64,000 nt of DNA from Microbacterium sp. C5A9 (GTDB lineage: Bacteria; Actinomycetota; Actinomycetes; Actinomycetales; Microbacteriaceae): contig NZ_JABXGD010000009.1 in NCBI RefSeq assembly GCF_022627955.1, positions 141,438 to 205,437 on the forward strand, in the 5' to 3' direction. The notes beneath the pieces were generated by a model. That model searched no databases, was not told the DNA's origin, and saw nothing but the letters and a program-made list of their open reading frames with translations. Each line of letters starts with the position of its first letter. The stretch's first letter is position 1. Position numbers and translations under genes: made by a program. Below are positions 30,162 through 39,042 of this stretch, piece after piece.

Positions 30162-31025
30162 ATGCCGGAGATGCCGGAAGTCCAGGGACTCACGACCTTC
30201 CTCGCCGAACGCGCGGTCGGTCGGACGATCGTCCGCACGAGCGTGGGCGCGATCGCCGCGCTGAAGACCTACGATCCGCCGAACACCGCGCTGCACGGCA
30301 CGGAGATCACCGGCGCCTCCCGCCGCGGCAAGTTCATCGTGCTGTCCTGCGGTGACGATCTTCACCTCGTGTTCCACCTCGCGAAAGCGGGATGGCTGCG
30401 CTGGTACGAGAGCCTGCCGACGACGCTGATCAAGCCGGGCAAGTCGCCGATCGCGCTGCGCGTCGGTCTCGACGACGAGAGCGGGTTCGACCTGACGGAG
30501 GCCGGCACGAAGAAGTCGCTCGCCGTCTACGTCGTGCGGGCACCCGATGAGGTGCCCGGCATCGCACGGCTGGGGCCCGACCCCCTCGAGGCCTCGTTCA
30601 CCCGCGAGTCGTTCGCCGAGCTGCTCCGCGGCCGGCGGACCCAGATCAAGGGCCTGCTCCGAGATCAGAGCGTCATCGCGGGCATCGGCAACGCCTACTC
30701 CGACGAGATCCTGCACGCCGCCCGCATGTCGCCCTACGCGATCGCCGACAAGCTCGGGGATGACGAGGTCGATCGTCTGTTCGCGGCGATGACGGCCACT
30801 CTGGCCGACGCCGTGAGCGAGGCATCCGGTAAGCCCCCGGCCGATCTCAAGGACGCGAAGCGGCGCGGCATGCAGGTGCACGCTCGTCGAGGCGAGGCCT
30901 GCCCGGTCTGCGGCGACACGGTGCGGAGCGTCTTCTTCGCCGACCGCTCTCTGGAGTACTGCCCCACCTGTCAGACCGGCGGGAAGGCGCTGGCCGATCG
31001 CCGCCTGTCGAGGCTTCTGAAGTAG
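30162..31025 (+). CDS. Fpg/Nei-family DNA glycosylase
   Basis: This 287-residue bifunctional glycosylase/AP lyase excises oxidised bases. The catalytic N-terminus PEMPEVQ (P2, E3) follows the initiator Met, so the ATG at 30162 is right and not the one at 30171. The beta-hairpin lysine is K57 (RRGKFI). The helix-two-turn-helix is DQSVIAGIGNAYSDEIL. The zinc finger is C247-x2-C250...C267-x2-C270. Whether it prefers 8-oxoguanine (MutM) or pyrimidine lesions (Nei) is unclear; the divergent insert suggests an actinobacterial Fpg-like group. CAGGAT lies six bases before the start. Confidence 0.92.
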   Translation: MPEMPEVQGLTTFLAERAVGRTIVRTSVGAIAALKTYDPPNTALHGTEITGASRRGKFIVLSCGDDLHLVFHLAKAGWLRWYESLPTTLIKPGKSPIALRVGLDDESGFDLTEAGTKKSLAVYVVRAPDEVPGIARLGPDPLEASFTRESFAELLRGRRTQIKGLLRDQSVIAGIGNAYSDEILHAARMSPYAIADKLGDDEVDRLFAAMTATLADAVSEASGKPPADLKDAKRRGMQVHARRGEACPVCGDTVRSVFFADRSLEYCPTCQTGGKALADRRLSRLLK

Positions 31026-31040
31026 CACTTCGACGCGGAA

Positions 31041-31070
31041 TGAAATGCATTCGGCGCGCCTTGTACACTC
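31041..31070 (+). promoter_or_regulatory. Promoter of the riboflavin operon
   Basis: TACACT at 31065-31070 is a good -10, with ATGAAA (31041-31046) 18 bases upstream as a weak -35. Transcription would start about 31077, just ahead of the FMN riboswitch. Confidence 0.5.
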
Positions 31071-31082
31071 AGAGCATCAACG

Positions 31083-31217
31083 TGCTCCGGGGTCGGTGTG
31101 AATCCGAACCGGCGGTGACAGTCCGCGAGCGTCTCGGTTCTCCGAGATGCCGATCCGGTGGAAATCCGGGACCGACGGTGATGTGAGGCGCAGCCTCACT
31201 AGTCCGGAAGGGAGGCA
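31083..31217 (+). ncRNA. FMN riboswitch (RFN element)
   Basis: Conserved RFN blocks are present in order: CTCCGGGGTCGGTG, GAATCCGAACCGGCGGTGA, CAGTCCGCGA, CCGGTGGAAATCCGG, GACCGACGGTG and AGTCCGGAAGGGAGG. Their arms pair as the six-stem FMN aptamer. It lies 78 bases before ribD and should turn the rib operon off when FMN is high. The final purine-rich strand suggests a link to translation initiation or termination, which I cannot resolve by eye. Confidence 0.95.
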
Positions 31218-31294
31218 GCACGGTGCGCCGCCGCGCGCGCGTTCTGCCTGCGTCCCCTTCGAGGAGAATCCCGGAGCCTCAGAGAGGACCACGG

Positions 31295-32329
31295 ATGGCA
31301 GTGAACGAGGCAGAACGCCGGGCGATGAGCCGCGCGCTCGAGCTCGCGACGCTCGGCCCGCGAGGCGTGAACCCGCAGGTCGGCGCCGTCATCCTCTCCC
31401 CCGACGGCACGGTGCTCGCCGAGGGGTGGCACCACGGCGCCGGTACGCCGCACGCCGAGGTCGATGCGCTCGCGAAGCTCGAGCCCGGAGCGGCGCACGG
31501 GGCCACGGCCGTCGTCACCCTCGAACCCTGCAACCACACCGGACGCACGGGTCCCTGCGCGGTCGCGCTCATCGAGGCAGGAATCGCCCGCGTCGTCTAC
31601 GCCCTCGACGACCCCGGAGCGGTATCGGGCGGGGGCGCTGAGCGTCTTCGCGATGCCGGTGTCAGCGTCGACGCCGGCGAGCAGGCCGACGTCGCACAGC
31701 GCATCATCGACGGCTGGCTCACCGCCCAGCGCCTGGGCCGCCCGCACGTGACGGTGAAGTGGGCGCAGTCGCTCGACGGGCGTGCCGCCGCGGCCGACGG
31801 CACCAGCCAGTGGATCACCGGGCCCGACGCACGCGGCGACGTCCACCGCCGTCGCGCGGCCGCCGACGCGATCGTCGTCGGCACCGGCACCGTCCTCGCC
31901 GACGACCCCTCGCTGACCGCTCGCGACGGCGCCTCGCTCTTCGAGAGCCAGCCCGTGCCCGTCGTGATCGGCGCGCGCCCGACGCCCGACGACGCCGCGA
32001 TCCGCCGCCACCCGAAGGCGCCCCTCTTCTACGACACGCGTGATCTGCACGCAGTGCTCGCCGACCTTCACCGACGCGGTGTGCAGCGGGTCTTCGTCGA
32101 AGGCGGACCCACTCTCGCGAGCGCGTTCGTCGCCGAGGGCCTCGCCGACCAGGTGCTGGCGTACATCGCGCCCGTGCTGCTCGGCGGCGGGCGCCTCGCG
32201 CTCACCGACATCGGCGTGCCGTCGATCGACGCCGCGCGCCGTCTGACGATCGACGAGTGGCTGCCGCTGGGCGACGATCTGCTCGCGATCGCCCACCCTG
32301 CGCTCGACCTGGAAGAAGGAGTCGCCTGA
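31295..32329 (+). CDS. ribD: Bifunctional riboflavin deaminase/reductase RibD
   Basis: This enzyme performs the deaminase and reductase steps after GTP cyclohydrolase II. The 344 residues have an N-terminal cytidine-deaminase-like domain with zinc motif HAE (53-55) and PCNHTGRTGPC (C79, C88). A DHFR-like reductase domain follows from about 150 (VKWAQSLDGRAAAADGTSQWITG). The ATG at 31295 has AGAGGA upstream. It is the first gene behind the FMN riboswitch. Its TGA shares a base with the ribE ATG. Confidence 0.95.
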   Translation: MAVNEAERRAMSRALELATLGPRGVNPQVGAVILSPDGTVLAEGWHHGAGTPHAEVDALAKLEPGAAHGATAVVTLEPCNHTGRTGPCAVALIEAGIARVVYALDDPGAVSGGGAERLRDAGVSVDAGEQADVAQRIIDGWLTAQRLGRPHVTVKWAQSLDGRAAAADGTSQWITGPDARGDVHRRRAAADAIVVGTGTVLADDPSLTARDGASLFESQPVPVVIGARPTPDDAAIRRHPKAPLFYDTRDLHAVLADLHRRGVQRVFVEGGPTLASAFVAEGLADQVLAYIAPVLLGGGRLALTDIGVPSIDAARRLTIDEWLPLGDDLLAIAHPALDLEEGVA

Positions 32330-32958
32330 TGTTCACCGGAATCATCGAGGAGATCGGAGAGATCACCGCGATCTCCCCCGCCGGCGACGGATGGCGGCTG
32401 ACCGTGCGAGCCCCGAAGGCGGCGTCCGACGCCGTGCACGGCGAATCCATCGCCGTCTCGGGTGTGTGCCTCACGGTCGTCGACTCGACCGCGGACACCT
32501 TCGACGCAGACGTCATGAAGCAGACCCTCGACGTCGCGGCACTCGGCGCGGCATCCGTCGGCACCCGCGTCAACATCGAGAAGGCCATGCCGGTCGGCGC
32601 GCGACTCGGCGGCCACATCGTGCAGGGCCATGTCGACGGCGTCGGCAGCATCGTCGAGGTGCGCCCGGGCGCGCAGTGGAGCGTGCTGCGGGTCTCGCTG
32701 CCCGACGATCTCGCGCCGCTCGTCGTCGACAAAGGATCGATCTCGGTCGACGGGACCTCGCTCACCGTCAGCGCGGTCAGCGCGGTCGATGAGGCCGCCC
32801 CCTGGTTCGAGATCTCGCTGATCCCCGAGACCCTGGCCGCCACCACCCTCGGCTCCCGCGCGGTCGGCGACCGCGTCAACCTCGAGACCGACATCCTCGC
32901 CCGCCATGTGGAGCGTCTGCTGGCGTTCCGGGCAGCACCGGAAGGAGGCTCGCGATGA
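32329..32958 (+). CDS. ribE: Riboflavin synthase alpha chain
   Basis: This enzyme dismutates two 6,7-dimethyl-8-ribityllumazines to riboflavin. The 209 residues hold two lumazine-binding repeats. Repeat 1 starts MFTGIIEEIGE and contains GESIAVSGVCLTV; repeat 2 starts GGHIVQGHVDGVG and contains GSISVDGTSLTV. It overlaps ribD by one base (TGATG) and ribBA by four, and GAAGAAGGA lies upstream. Confidence 0.96.
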   Translation: MFTGIIEEIGEITAISPAGDGWRLTVRAPKAASDAVHGESIAVSGVCLTVVDSTADTFDADVMKQTLDVAALGAASVGTRVNIEKAMPVGARLGGHIVQGHVDGVGSIVEVRPGAQWSVLRVSLPDDLAPLVVDKGSISVDGTSLTVSAVSAVDEAAPWFEISLIPETLAATTLGSRAVGDRVNLETDILARHVERLLAFRAAPEGGSR

Positions 32959-34223
32959 GCCTTTCCACCATCCCCGAGGCCCTCGAAGCCCTCCGTGCCG
33001 GACGCCCCGTGCTCGTCGCGGACGACGAGAACCGCGAGAACGAAGGCGATGTGATCCTCTCCGCCGAGCTCGCCACACCCGAATGGGTCGCCTGGACGGT
33101 GCGCTGGTCGTCGGGGTTCATCTGCGCTCCGATGCCGGCCGACCTCGCAGACAACCTGAACCTGCAGCCGATGGTCGCCGCGTCCGAGGACGCTCGCTCG
33201 ACGGCCTACACGGTCAGCGTCGACGCCGCCGAGGGCGTCACCACGGGCATCAGCGCGCATGACCGCGCCCACACGCTGAACGTCCTCGCGGACCCCTCGT
33301 CGACGGCCACCAGCATCATCCGCCCCGGACACGTGCTGCCCCTGCGCGCGGTCGACGGCGGCGTGCGCGAACGCAGCGGCCACACCGAGGCCGCGGTCGA
33401 CCTGATGAAGCTCGCGGGCCTGCGCCCCGTGGGCGCCATCGCCGAGGTCGTCGCCGAGGACGGGAGCATGATGCGCCTGCCGGGTCTCATCGAGCTCGGC
33501 GCGCGCGACGGGGTGCCGGTCATCACGATCGAGCAGCTCATCGCGCACCTCACGGAGATCGACCCCACCGGCTGGTCGCCCGAGCGCGCCAGCCGTCGGG
33601 TGAGCCTGCGCGCCGACGCCACCGTGCCCACCACGCACGGCACCTTCCGGTTCCTCGCCTACAAGGACCGCGTCACCGGCACCGACCACATCGCCGTCGT
33701 CTCGGGAGAGCCGGCAGAGACGGCCCTCGTGCGCGTCCACTCCGAGTGCCTGACCGGCGAGGCGTTCGGGTCGCTCAAGTGCGAGTGCGGCCCGCAGCTG
33801 GATGCCGCCCTCGACGCGATCGAGCAGGACGGCGGCATCGTCATCTACATGCGGGGGCACGAAGGACGAGGAATCGGCCTCATCAACAAGCTCAGGGCTT
33901 ACAGCCTGCAGGAGGAGGGGCTCGACACCGTCGATGCGAACCTCGCCCTGGGGCTCCCCGCCGATGCACGCGACTACGCGGCCGCTGCCGGCATCCTCGC
34001 AGATCTGGGCGTCTCGAAGGTGCGCCTGCTGACGAACAACTCCGACAAGGTGAACCAGCTGCGCAGCCTCGGCCTCGATGTCGTCGAGCAGGTGCCGCTG
34101 ATCGTCGGAGTCGGCCCGAACAACCACCAGTATCTCGAGACCAAGCGTGACCGGATGGGTCACATCATCGGTGAGGCGGAGCTGGCACAGGCTCTCGCCG
34201 ACGGACGGAAGGACGACGCATGA
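32955..34223 (+). CDS. ribBA: Bifunctional DHBP synthase/GTP cyclohydrolase II
   Basis: Both precursor-forming steps are fused here. Residues 1-205 are 3,4-dihydroxy-2-butanone 4-phosphate synthase with the acidic loop DDENRENEGD and GHTEAAVDL. Residues 210-422 are GTP cyclohydrolase II with zinc cysteines in HSECLTGEAFGSLKCECGPQ and the catalytic MRGHEGRGIGL. Both active sites look intact. The ATG overlaps the ribE stop (ATGA), as does ribH with this gene. Confidence 0.96.
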   Translation: MSLSTIPEALEALRAGRPVLVADDENRENEGDVILSAELATPEWVAWTVRWSSGFICAPMPADLADNLNLQPMVAASEDARSTAYTVSVDAAEGVTTGISAHDRAHTLNVLADPSSTATSIIRPGHVLPLRAVDGGVRERSGHTEAAVDLMKLAGLRPVGAIAEVVAEDGSMMRLPGLIELGARDGVPVITIEQLIAHLTEIDPTGWSPERASRRVSLRADATVPTTHGTFRFLAYKDRVTGTDHIAVVSGEPAETALVRVHSECLTGEAFGSLKCECGPQLDAALDAIEQDGGIVIYMRGHEGRGIGLINKLRAYSLQEEGLDTVDANLALGLPADARDYAAAAGILADLGVSKVRLLTNNSDKVNQLRSLGLDVVEQVPLIVGVGPNNHQYLETKRDRMGHIIGEAELAQALADGRKDDA

Positions 34224-34693
34224 GCGGCGCAGGAGCACCCAAGACCGAGAAGATCGACGGAAGCGGCCTGAAGGTCGTCATCGTCGCAGGCACCTGGCAC
34301 GACGTCATCACCGACGGTCTGATCGCCGGAGCGCAGCGCGTGCTCGACGACGCGGAGGCCGCGTATCGACTCGTGCGGGTCCCCGGCTCGTTCGAGCTCG
34401 CCCTCGCGGCGCAGGCCGCCTTCGCCGGCGGAGCCGATGCCGTGGTCGCGCTCGGCGTGATCATCCGTGGAGGCACTCCGCACTTCGAGTACGTCTCCGC
34501 GGCGACGACCGACGGACTCACCCGCGTCGCGCTCGACGCGGGCAAGCCGGTCGGCTTCGGTGTGCTCACGCTCGACGACGAGAAGCAGGGTCTCGACCGT
34601 GCCGGTCTCGAGGGCTCGAAGGAGGACAAGGGCGCCGAGGCGGCGGATGCCGCCCTGCGCACCGCCCTGCTCCTGCGCGATCTGCGCGGCTGA
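34220..34693 (+). CDS. ribH: 6,7-dimethyl-8-ribityllumazine synthase
   Basis: This enzyme condenses the RibB and RibD products to the lumazine that RibE uses. The 157 residues match the family. Substrate motifs are GTWHDVITDGL, VPGSFELALAAQ and GVIIRGGTPHFEYV, with catalytic His in that last block. It is the last gene of the rib operon. The following gene appears to have its own promoter. Confidence 0.95.
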   Translation: MSGAGAPKTEKIDGSGLKVVIVAGTWHDVITDGLIAGAQRVLDDAEAAYRLVRVPGSFELALAAQAAFAGGADAVVALGVIIRGGTPHFEYVSAATTDGLTRVALDAGKPVGFGVLTLDDEKQGLDRAGLEGSKEDKGAEAADAALRTALLLRDLRG

Positions 34694-34734
34694 GGTCAGC
34701 CTGCCCTTGGTGGCGCACGGGCTCGCGGTTCTCC

Positions 34735-34740
34735 TAGCGT
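34735..34740 (+). promoter_or_regulatory. Leaderless -10 element (TAGCGT) for the small membrane protein gene
   Basis: TAGCGT is followed by GAGGGC and then ATG at 34747. The GAGGGC is too close to act as a normal ribosome-binding site. The same GAGGGC-ATG context occurs at the AlkZ-like gene. Confidence 0.5.
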
Positions 34741-34746
34741 GAGGGC

Positions 34747-35106
34747 ATGGAGACTCTGCGCCACGTCGTTCTGTTCGTCCATCTGATCGGATTCGCCGTG
34801 CTCTTCGGCGCCTGGGCCGTGCAGGCCTTCGGCGGGAAGCGCGAGTTCACGCGTCTGATGAGCATCGGGATGACGATCGCCGCCGTCGCAGGCCTCGCCC
34901 TCGCCGCTCCCTGGGGCCTCCCCGAGGGCGTCGAGATGAACTACGCGAAGATCGGAACGAAGCTCGTCGTCCTCCTCGCGATCGGCGCACTGCTCGGCAT
35001 CGGCACCGCGAAGCAGCGCAGGTCCGGCTCGGTGCCGGCGGCGATGTTCTGGCTGGTCGGCATCCTCACCGCTCTCAACGCGGGCATCGCCGCGATCTGG
35101 CGCTGA
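34747..35106 (+). CDS. Small four-helix membrane protein of unknown function
   Basis: This 119-residue protein has four predicted membrane helices (about 7-27, 38-58, 66-84 and 97-116). Short loops include KREFTRLM and EGVEMNYAKIGTKL. Similar proteins are common next to actinobacterial genes, but I know no function. It lies 53 bases after ribH; a leaderless promoter suggests independent expression. It could be a riboflavin-related membrane protein, though it is not RibU/RibM-like. Confidence 0.75.
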   Translation: METLRHVVLFVHLIGFAVLFGAWAVQAFGGKREFTRLMSIGMTIAAVAGLALAAPWGLPEGVEMNYAKIGTKLVVLLAIGALLGIGTAKQRRSGSVPAAMFWLVGILTALNAGIAAIWR

Positions 35107-35122
35107 CTCCGCCCGGCGCTCG

Positions 35123-36217
35123 TCACGCCGGATCGGCCCGGAGCGGCACGACCACGTCGCCTCCCGCTTCCTCGGTGACCCGCTCCCCCATCTGCACGAA
35201 CGTCGGCTGCGCGATGAACCCGCCGGCGAAGAGGGCCTGTCCCTGAGCGAAGCCCTGCGCCCGGCGGATGTCGTCCTCAGCCACGAAGCCGAACACGTCG
35301 GCCAGCTCGGCGATGTCGCGCGGGGCGTTGACGCGCAGGAGTCCGAGGTTGTCGCACTGCGACAGCACGTTCGGGTGGATCTTCGTCGGACGCTGGGTCG
35401 AGAGCAGCAGCCAGAGACCGAACTTGCGTCCCTCGGCCGCGATCTGCACGAGCTGCTCGGTCAGCGCCCTCTCCACAGCCGTGCGCGGCTCGGGCGAGCA
35501 GAGGTTGTGCGCCTCGTCGATCACGATGAGCAGCGGGCGACGGCTCTCACGCCGCGCCCACAGCTGCTCGAGCACGGCGAGGGCCGCGACCTTGGGCTCG
35601 GCGGGGTGATCGAAACCGCCGAGATCCAGGATGGTGGCCGCGGGCCGCTCCTCGATGTCATCGACCACGGAACCGGCGCCCCTCGACCACAGATCCCACT
35701 CCAGGACCTGCAGGTTCTCCATGCGGTTCGCGAGCCGCACGCGCGCGGGGTCACCCGACTCCCGGAACTCCCGGAGCATGTCGTCGGCGTCGAACTCGGC
35801 GACGCTCGCGTCCCAGTGCAGCAGGACGTTGTACTCCTCGGCATCCGCGATCGGGTCGATCTGCAGCACCGCCGCCTTCGCCGCCGGAGACAGGTCGATG
35901 TAGCGCGCGTGGACCTTGGCACCGTCGCCGTGACCCGAACGGAACACCCGGATGTCGCTCTGCGCGATGTGCGCGGCATGCGCGGCCGGCGCGCCCGACC
36001 GCGCTTCGGCGAGCCGGATGAAGTCGGCGTTCGGGTCGAGGATCAGCATCGGGAGTTCGGTGTGCAGCAGAAGCTGCTCGAGCACGACTCCGAGGGCGTA
36101 GGTCTTGCCGCTGCCGCTCTGCCCGCACCAGAAGGTATGGCGGTTGAACCGACGCGCATCCAGACGCACCGACTCCGCGGGATCATCGGTCATCGACCCG
36201 ATGGTCAGTTCGGACAT
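35123..36217 (-). CDS. HerA/DUF87-type ATPase
   Basis: This 364-residue P-loop ATPase has Walker A GQSGSGKT (32-39), Walker B LLIVIDEAHNL (229-239), a sensor-like STQRPTKI (273-280) and the C-terminal arginine-rich DDIRRAQGF. HerA and FtsK-type relatives translocate DNA. This short solitary form lacks the NurA nuclease partner, so its work is unknown. The ATG at 36217 has GAGGAG six bases upstream. It is divergent from the AI-2E operon with 213 bases between. Confidence 0.85.
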   Translation of the reverse strand: MSELTIGSMTDDPAESVRLDARRFNRHTFWCGQSGSGKTYALGVVLEQLLLHTELPMLILDPNADFIRLAEARSGAPAAHAAHIAQSDIRVFRSGHGDGAKVHARYIDLSPAAKAAVLQIDPIADAEEYNVLLHWDASVAEFDADDMLREFRESGDPARVRLANRMENLQVLEWDLWSRGAGSVVDDIEERPAATILDLGGFDHPAEPKVAALAVLEQLWARRESRRPLLIVIDEAHNLCSPEPRTAVERALTEQLVQIAAEGRKFGLWLLLSTQRPTKIHPNVLSQCDNLGLLRVNAPRDIAELADVFGFVAEDDIRRAQGFAQGQALFAGGFIAQPTFVQMGERVTEEAGGDVVVPLRADPA

Positions 36218-36430
36218 GGCGTTCTCCTCAGGGGCTGCATGGGATTCAGCGTGGCCGATGTCGACGCCGCGAGCATCACACCTTCCGGGTGACGCGGGAC
36301 GGCCTCGCACCCGATTCGCGACGCTCGTCTCCCGGTTCGGCAGCGTGGTGCGGCCGATGCACGCGCCGCGGACCCCATATCGCCCGGAACGGGTGACGCG
36401 GCAGCACGCCGCACCGCCGAGAGTGACACC

Positions 36431-37564
36431 GTGAGCGACGTGAGCACCGCGCCCGAGGAGCCTCCCCCTCCCCCGGCACTGCGGCGCGCCGCGCGGGGCT
36501 CGCGGCCACGGAGCATCCAGGTCACGATCACGCGACCGCTCGTGTTCGGCTTCGCCGTGGTCCTGGGAGGGCTCGGCGCGTACCTTCTCGGCGTCGCGGC
36601 GAGCTCGGTCGCCACGATCCTGATCTACATCGCCCTCGCCGTCTTCGTGGCCCTCGGACTCGACCCGGTCATCCGCTGGCTCGAAGCACGGGGCATGTCT
36701 CGCACGCGCGGCCTCCTCATCGTGTTCGGAGGATTCGTCGTGATCCTCGCTGCGGTGATCGCCTTCGTCCTTCCCCCGGCGCTGCGTCAGGTGGGGGCGT
36801 TCGCGAGCGCCATCCCCGCAGCCATCGCCGACTTCCGCGACTCGGACGTGTATTCGTCGTTCGAGGCTCAGGTGGGCGACGTGCTGGGCACCGCGCTCGA
36901 TCAGCTCTCGACGTTCTTCGCGGATCCGGGCAACCTGCTGGCTCTCGGAGGCGGCATCCTGGCCGTCGGCTTCGGCGTGGGCAACGCGATCTCGGGTGTG
37001 ATCATCGTGGTGGTGCTCACCCTGTACTTCCTCGCCTCGCTGTCGTCGATCACGTCGGCGTTCTACTCGCTCGCTCCGGCACGCGACCGCCCCCGACTGC
37101 GACAGCTCACCGAGCAGATCACGGATTCCGTGGGCGACTATCTCATCGGCATGGTGGTGCTCGCCGCGTGCAACGCCGCCTTCGCGACCCTCCTCCATCT
37201 CGTGCTCGGACTCCCGGCCCCCGCGTTCATGGGTCTCTCCGCCTTCCTCATCACGCTGATACCGCTGATCGGTCCTGTCACGTACTGGATCTTCGCGACC
37301 GTCATCGCGCTGTTCACCGATCCGGTGCTCGCGCTCATCTTCGCGGTGCTCTATCTCATCTACATGCAGTTCGAGGCGTACCTGCTGACGCCGAAGATCA
37401 TGAACCGCGCGATCGCCGTGCCGGGGGCACTCGTCATCATCGGCGCACTGATCGGGGGGACTCTCCTCGGCCTCCTCGGCGCCCTGGTCTCCATACCCGT
37501 CACGGCCGCGATCCTCCTGATCATCACGCAGGTCCACGTCCCCCGTCAGAACGCGAAGGTCTGA
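36431..37564 (+). CDS. AI-2E family transporter (PerM/UPF0118)
   Basis: This 377-residue membrane protein has about eight helices and a large hydrophilic loop near 105-170. The family motif region AFLITLIPLIGPVTYWIFA and the following GALIGGTLLGLLGALVSIPVTA are clear. Family members have been linked to AI-2 export or Na+/H+ exchange, but most are uncharacterised. It starts at GTG 36431 and heads a five-gene operon whose next gene begins 15 bases on. Confidence 0.9.
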   Translation: MSDVSTAPEEPPPPPALRRAARGSRPRSIQVTITRPLVFGFAVVLGGLGAYLLGVAASSVATILIYIALAVFVALGLDPVIRWLEARGMSRTRGLLIVFGGFVVILAAVIAFVLPPALRQVGAFASAIPAAIADFRDSDVYSSFEAQVGDVLGTALDQLSTFFADPGNLLALGGGILAVGFGVGNAISGVIIVVVLTLYFLASLSSITSAFYSLAPARDRPRLRQLTEQITDSVGDYLIGMVVLAACNAAFATLLHLVLGLPAPAFMGLSAFLITLIPLIGPVTYWIFATVIALFTDPVLALIFAVLYLIYMQFEAYLLTPKIMNRAIAVPGALVIIGALIGGTLLGLLGALVSIPVTAAILLIITQVHVPRQNAKV

Positions 37565-37578
37565 GAACGGAGAAGCCC

Positions 37579-39042
37579 ATGGCGACGTCGACGATCGACG
37601 ACCTGCACCGACGACTGGGCGCGCTCGAGGCCGAGAACACCGCGCTGCGAGCCGGGGTCGCGCCCGCGTCTCTCGCGCCCGTGCCGCCGACCTCGGTCCC
37701 GCGGCGACGATCCCGCACGTGGGGGCGCACCCTCACGGCGACCGTCCTCATCGTGGTCGGCACAGTGCTCGCGCCCGTCGCACTCGTCTCGGCCTGGGCG
37801 AACGTGCAGCTCACGGACACCGAGCGGTTCGTCGCGAGCTATGCGGTTCTCGCGAGCGATCCGGCGGTGCAGTCGGCGGTGACCGATCAGGTCGTCGACG
37901 TCATCGGCGAGCAGGTCGACATACCGACCCTCACCGCCGACGTGATCGACGGCGTCATCGAGCTCGGCACGGGACCTGCCGCGACGCGGGCACTCGAGCT
38001 GCTGAAGGGGCCGGCAGCCCAAGGACTGCAGTCGCTCGTGGCCACCATGGTCGAGCGCTTCGTCGAATCCGAGGCGTTCGCGAACGTGTGGACCTCGGCC
38101 CTCCGCATCAGCCACTCCCAGGTCGTCTCCGCGCTGCAGAACGACCCGGAGGCCGCGATCGCGCTCGGCGCCGACGGCTCGATCGGCATCCAGCTGGCAC
38201 CGATCGTCGATGCCGCGAAAGACGCGCTCGTGGACCAGGGAATCGGGTTCGCGACGTCGATCCCGGCCGTCGATCGGACCATCACCGTCGCCCAGCTCGA
38301 CTCGCTCAGCACCGTCCAGCTCGGCTACCAGCTGGTGGTGGCTGCCGGGCTGTGGCTCCCCTGGATCTCGATCCTCCTGCTCGCGGCCGGGGTGCTCGCG
38401 GCCCGCCGACGGTCCACGGCGGGGATCACCGCCTCGCTGTCCCTCGGGCTCGTGATGGTGATCGTGCTCGCCGGCCTCGCCGTCGGTCGCGTGTTCTTCG
38501 ACACGGCGATGCGCGCGAACGGCATCGACGCCGACGCGGGCGGCTCGATCTACGAGCGGGTGGCGGGGCCCCTGCGCGACACCGCCGTGGCGGTCCTCGT
38601 GCTCGCTCTCGTCACGGCCGCCGTGATCTGGTTCGCCGGGCCGTTCGAGGTTCCTCGACGCCTGCGCGGGGCCGTGCACGGCGGCGCGGCGACGGTCCGC
38701 GCGTCGCTCGAGCGGCGTGGCCTCAGCAGCGGACGGGTCGGGGCGTGGCTCCACTCCCGACGGACGCTGCTCCGGGCCCTCATCGCTCTCGGGAGCGCGG
38801 CCGTGGTGCTGCTCGTGCGGCCGCTCACGACCACGCTGATCCTGTGGACGCTCGCGCTGGCTCTGCTGGCCGTGCTGATCCTCGACGTCGTCGAACGCCC
38901 CCCGACGGACGAGGTCGAACCGGCGGAGGAGATCGAAACGTCGGACGAGATCGAATCGGAGGACGAGGTCGAACCGGCCTCGGCGGACGACGATGCGACG
39001 GTTCCCGCCGACGCGGCGGAGACCGGCGGACACCCGTCATGA
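37579..39042 (+). CDS. Large multi-helix membrane protein with an acidic tail
   Basis: This 487-residue protein begins with a short coiled coil (DDLHRRLGALEAENTAL) and has a membrane helix near 50-75. A long extracytoplasmic domain (about 80-250, LTDTERFVASYAVLASDPAVQ) comes next, then four or five more helices. The tail (about 440-487) repeats DE-V/I-E units and is strongly acidic. I do not recognise a functional family; similar proteins occur in actinobacteria as 'membrane protein'. The ATG at 37579 follows GGAGAAG. Its stop overlaps the next start (ATGA). Confidence 0.78.
   Translation: MATSTIDDLHRRLGALEAENTALRAGVAPASLAPVPPTSVPRRRSRTWGRTLTATVLIVVGTVLAPVALVSAWANVQLTDTERFVASYAVLASDPAVQSAVTDQVVDVIGEQVDIPTLTADVIDGVIELGTGPAATRALELLKGPAAQGLQSLVATMVERFVESEAFANVWTSALRISHSQVVSALQNDPEAAIALGADGSIGIQLAPIVDAAKDALVDQGIGFATSIPAVDRTITVAQLDSLSTVQLGYQLVVAAGLWLPWISILLLAAGVLAARRRSTAGITASLSLGLVMVIVLAGLAVGRVFFDTAMRANGIDADAGGSIYERVAGPLRDTAVAVLVLALVTAAVIWFAGPFEVPRRLRGAVHGGAATVRASLERRGLSSGRVGAWLHSRRTLLRALIALGSAAVVLLVRPLTTTLILWTLALALLAVLILDVVERPPTDEVEPAEEIETSDEIESEDEVEPASADDDATVPADAAETGGHPS

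Noticed and set aside
36218..36430. Possible small gene or structured RNA in the HerA-like/AI-2E divergent gap
   Set aside because: No frame with a convincing start and ribosome-binding site, no repeat, and no strong hairpin was found. It is probably just promoter DNA.
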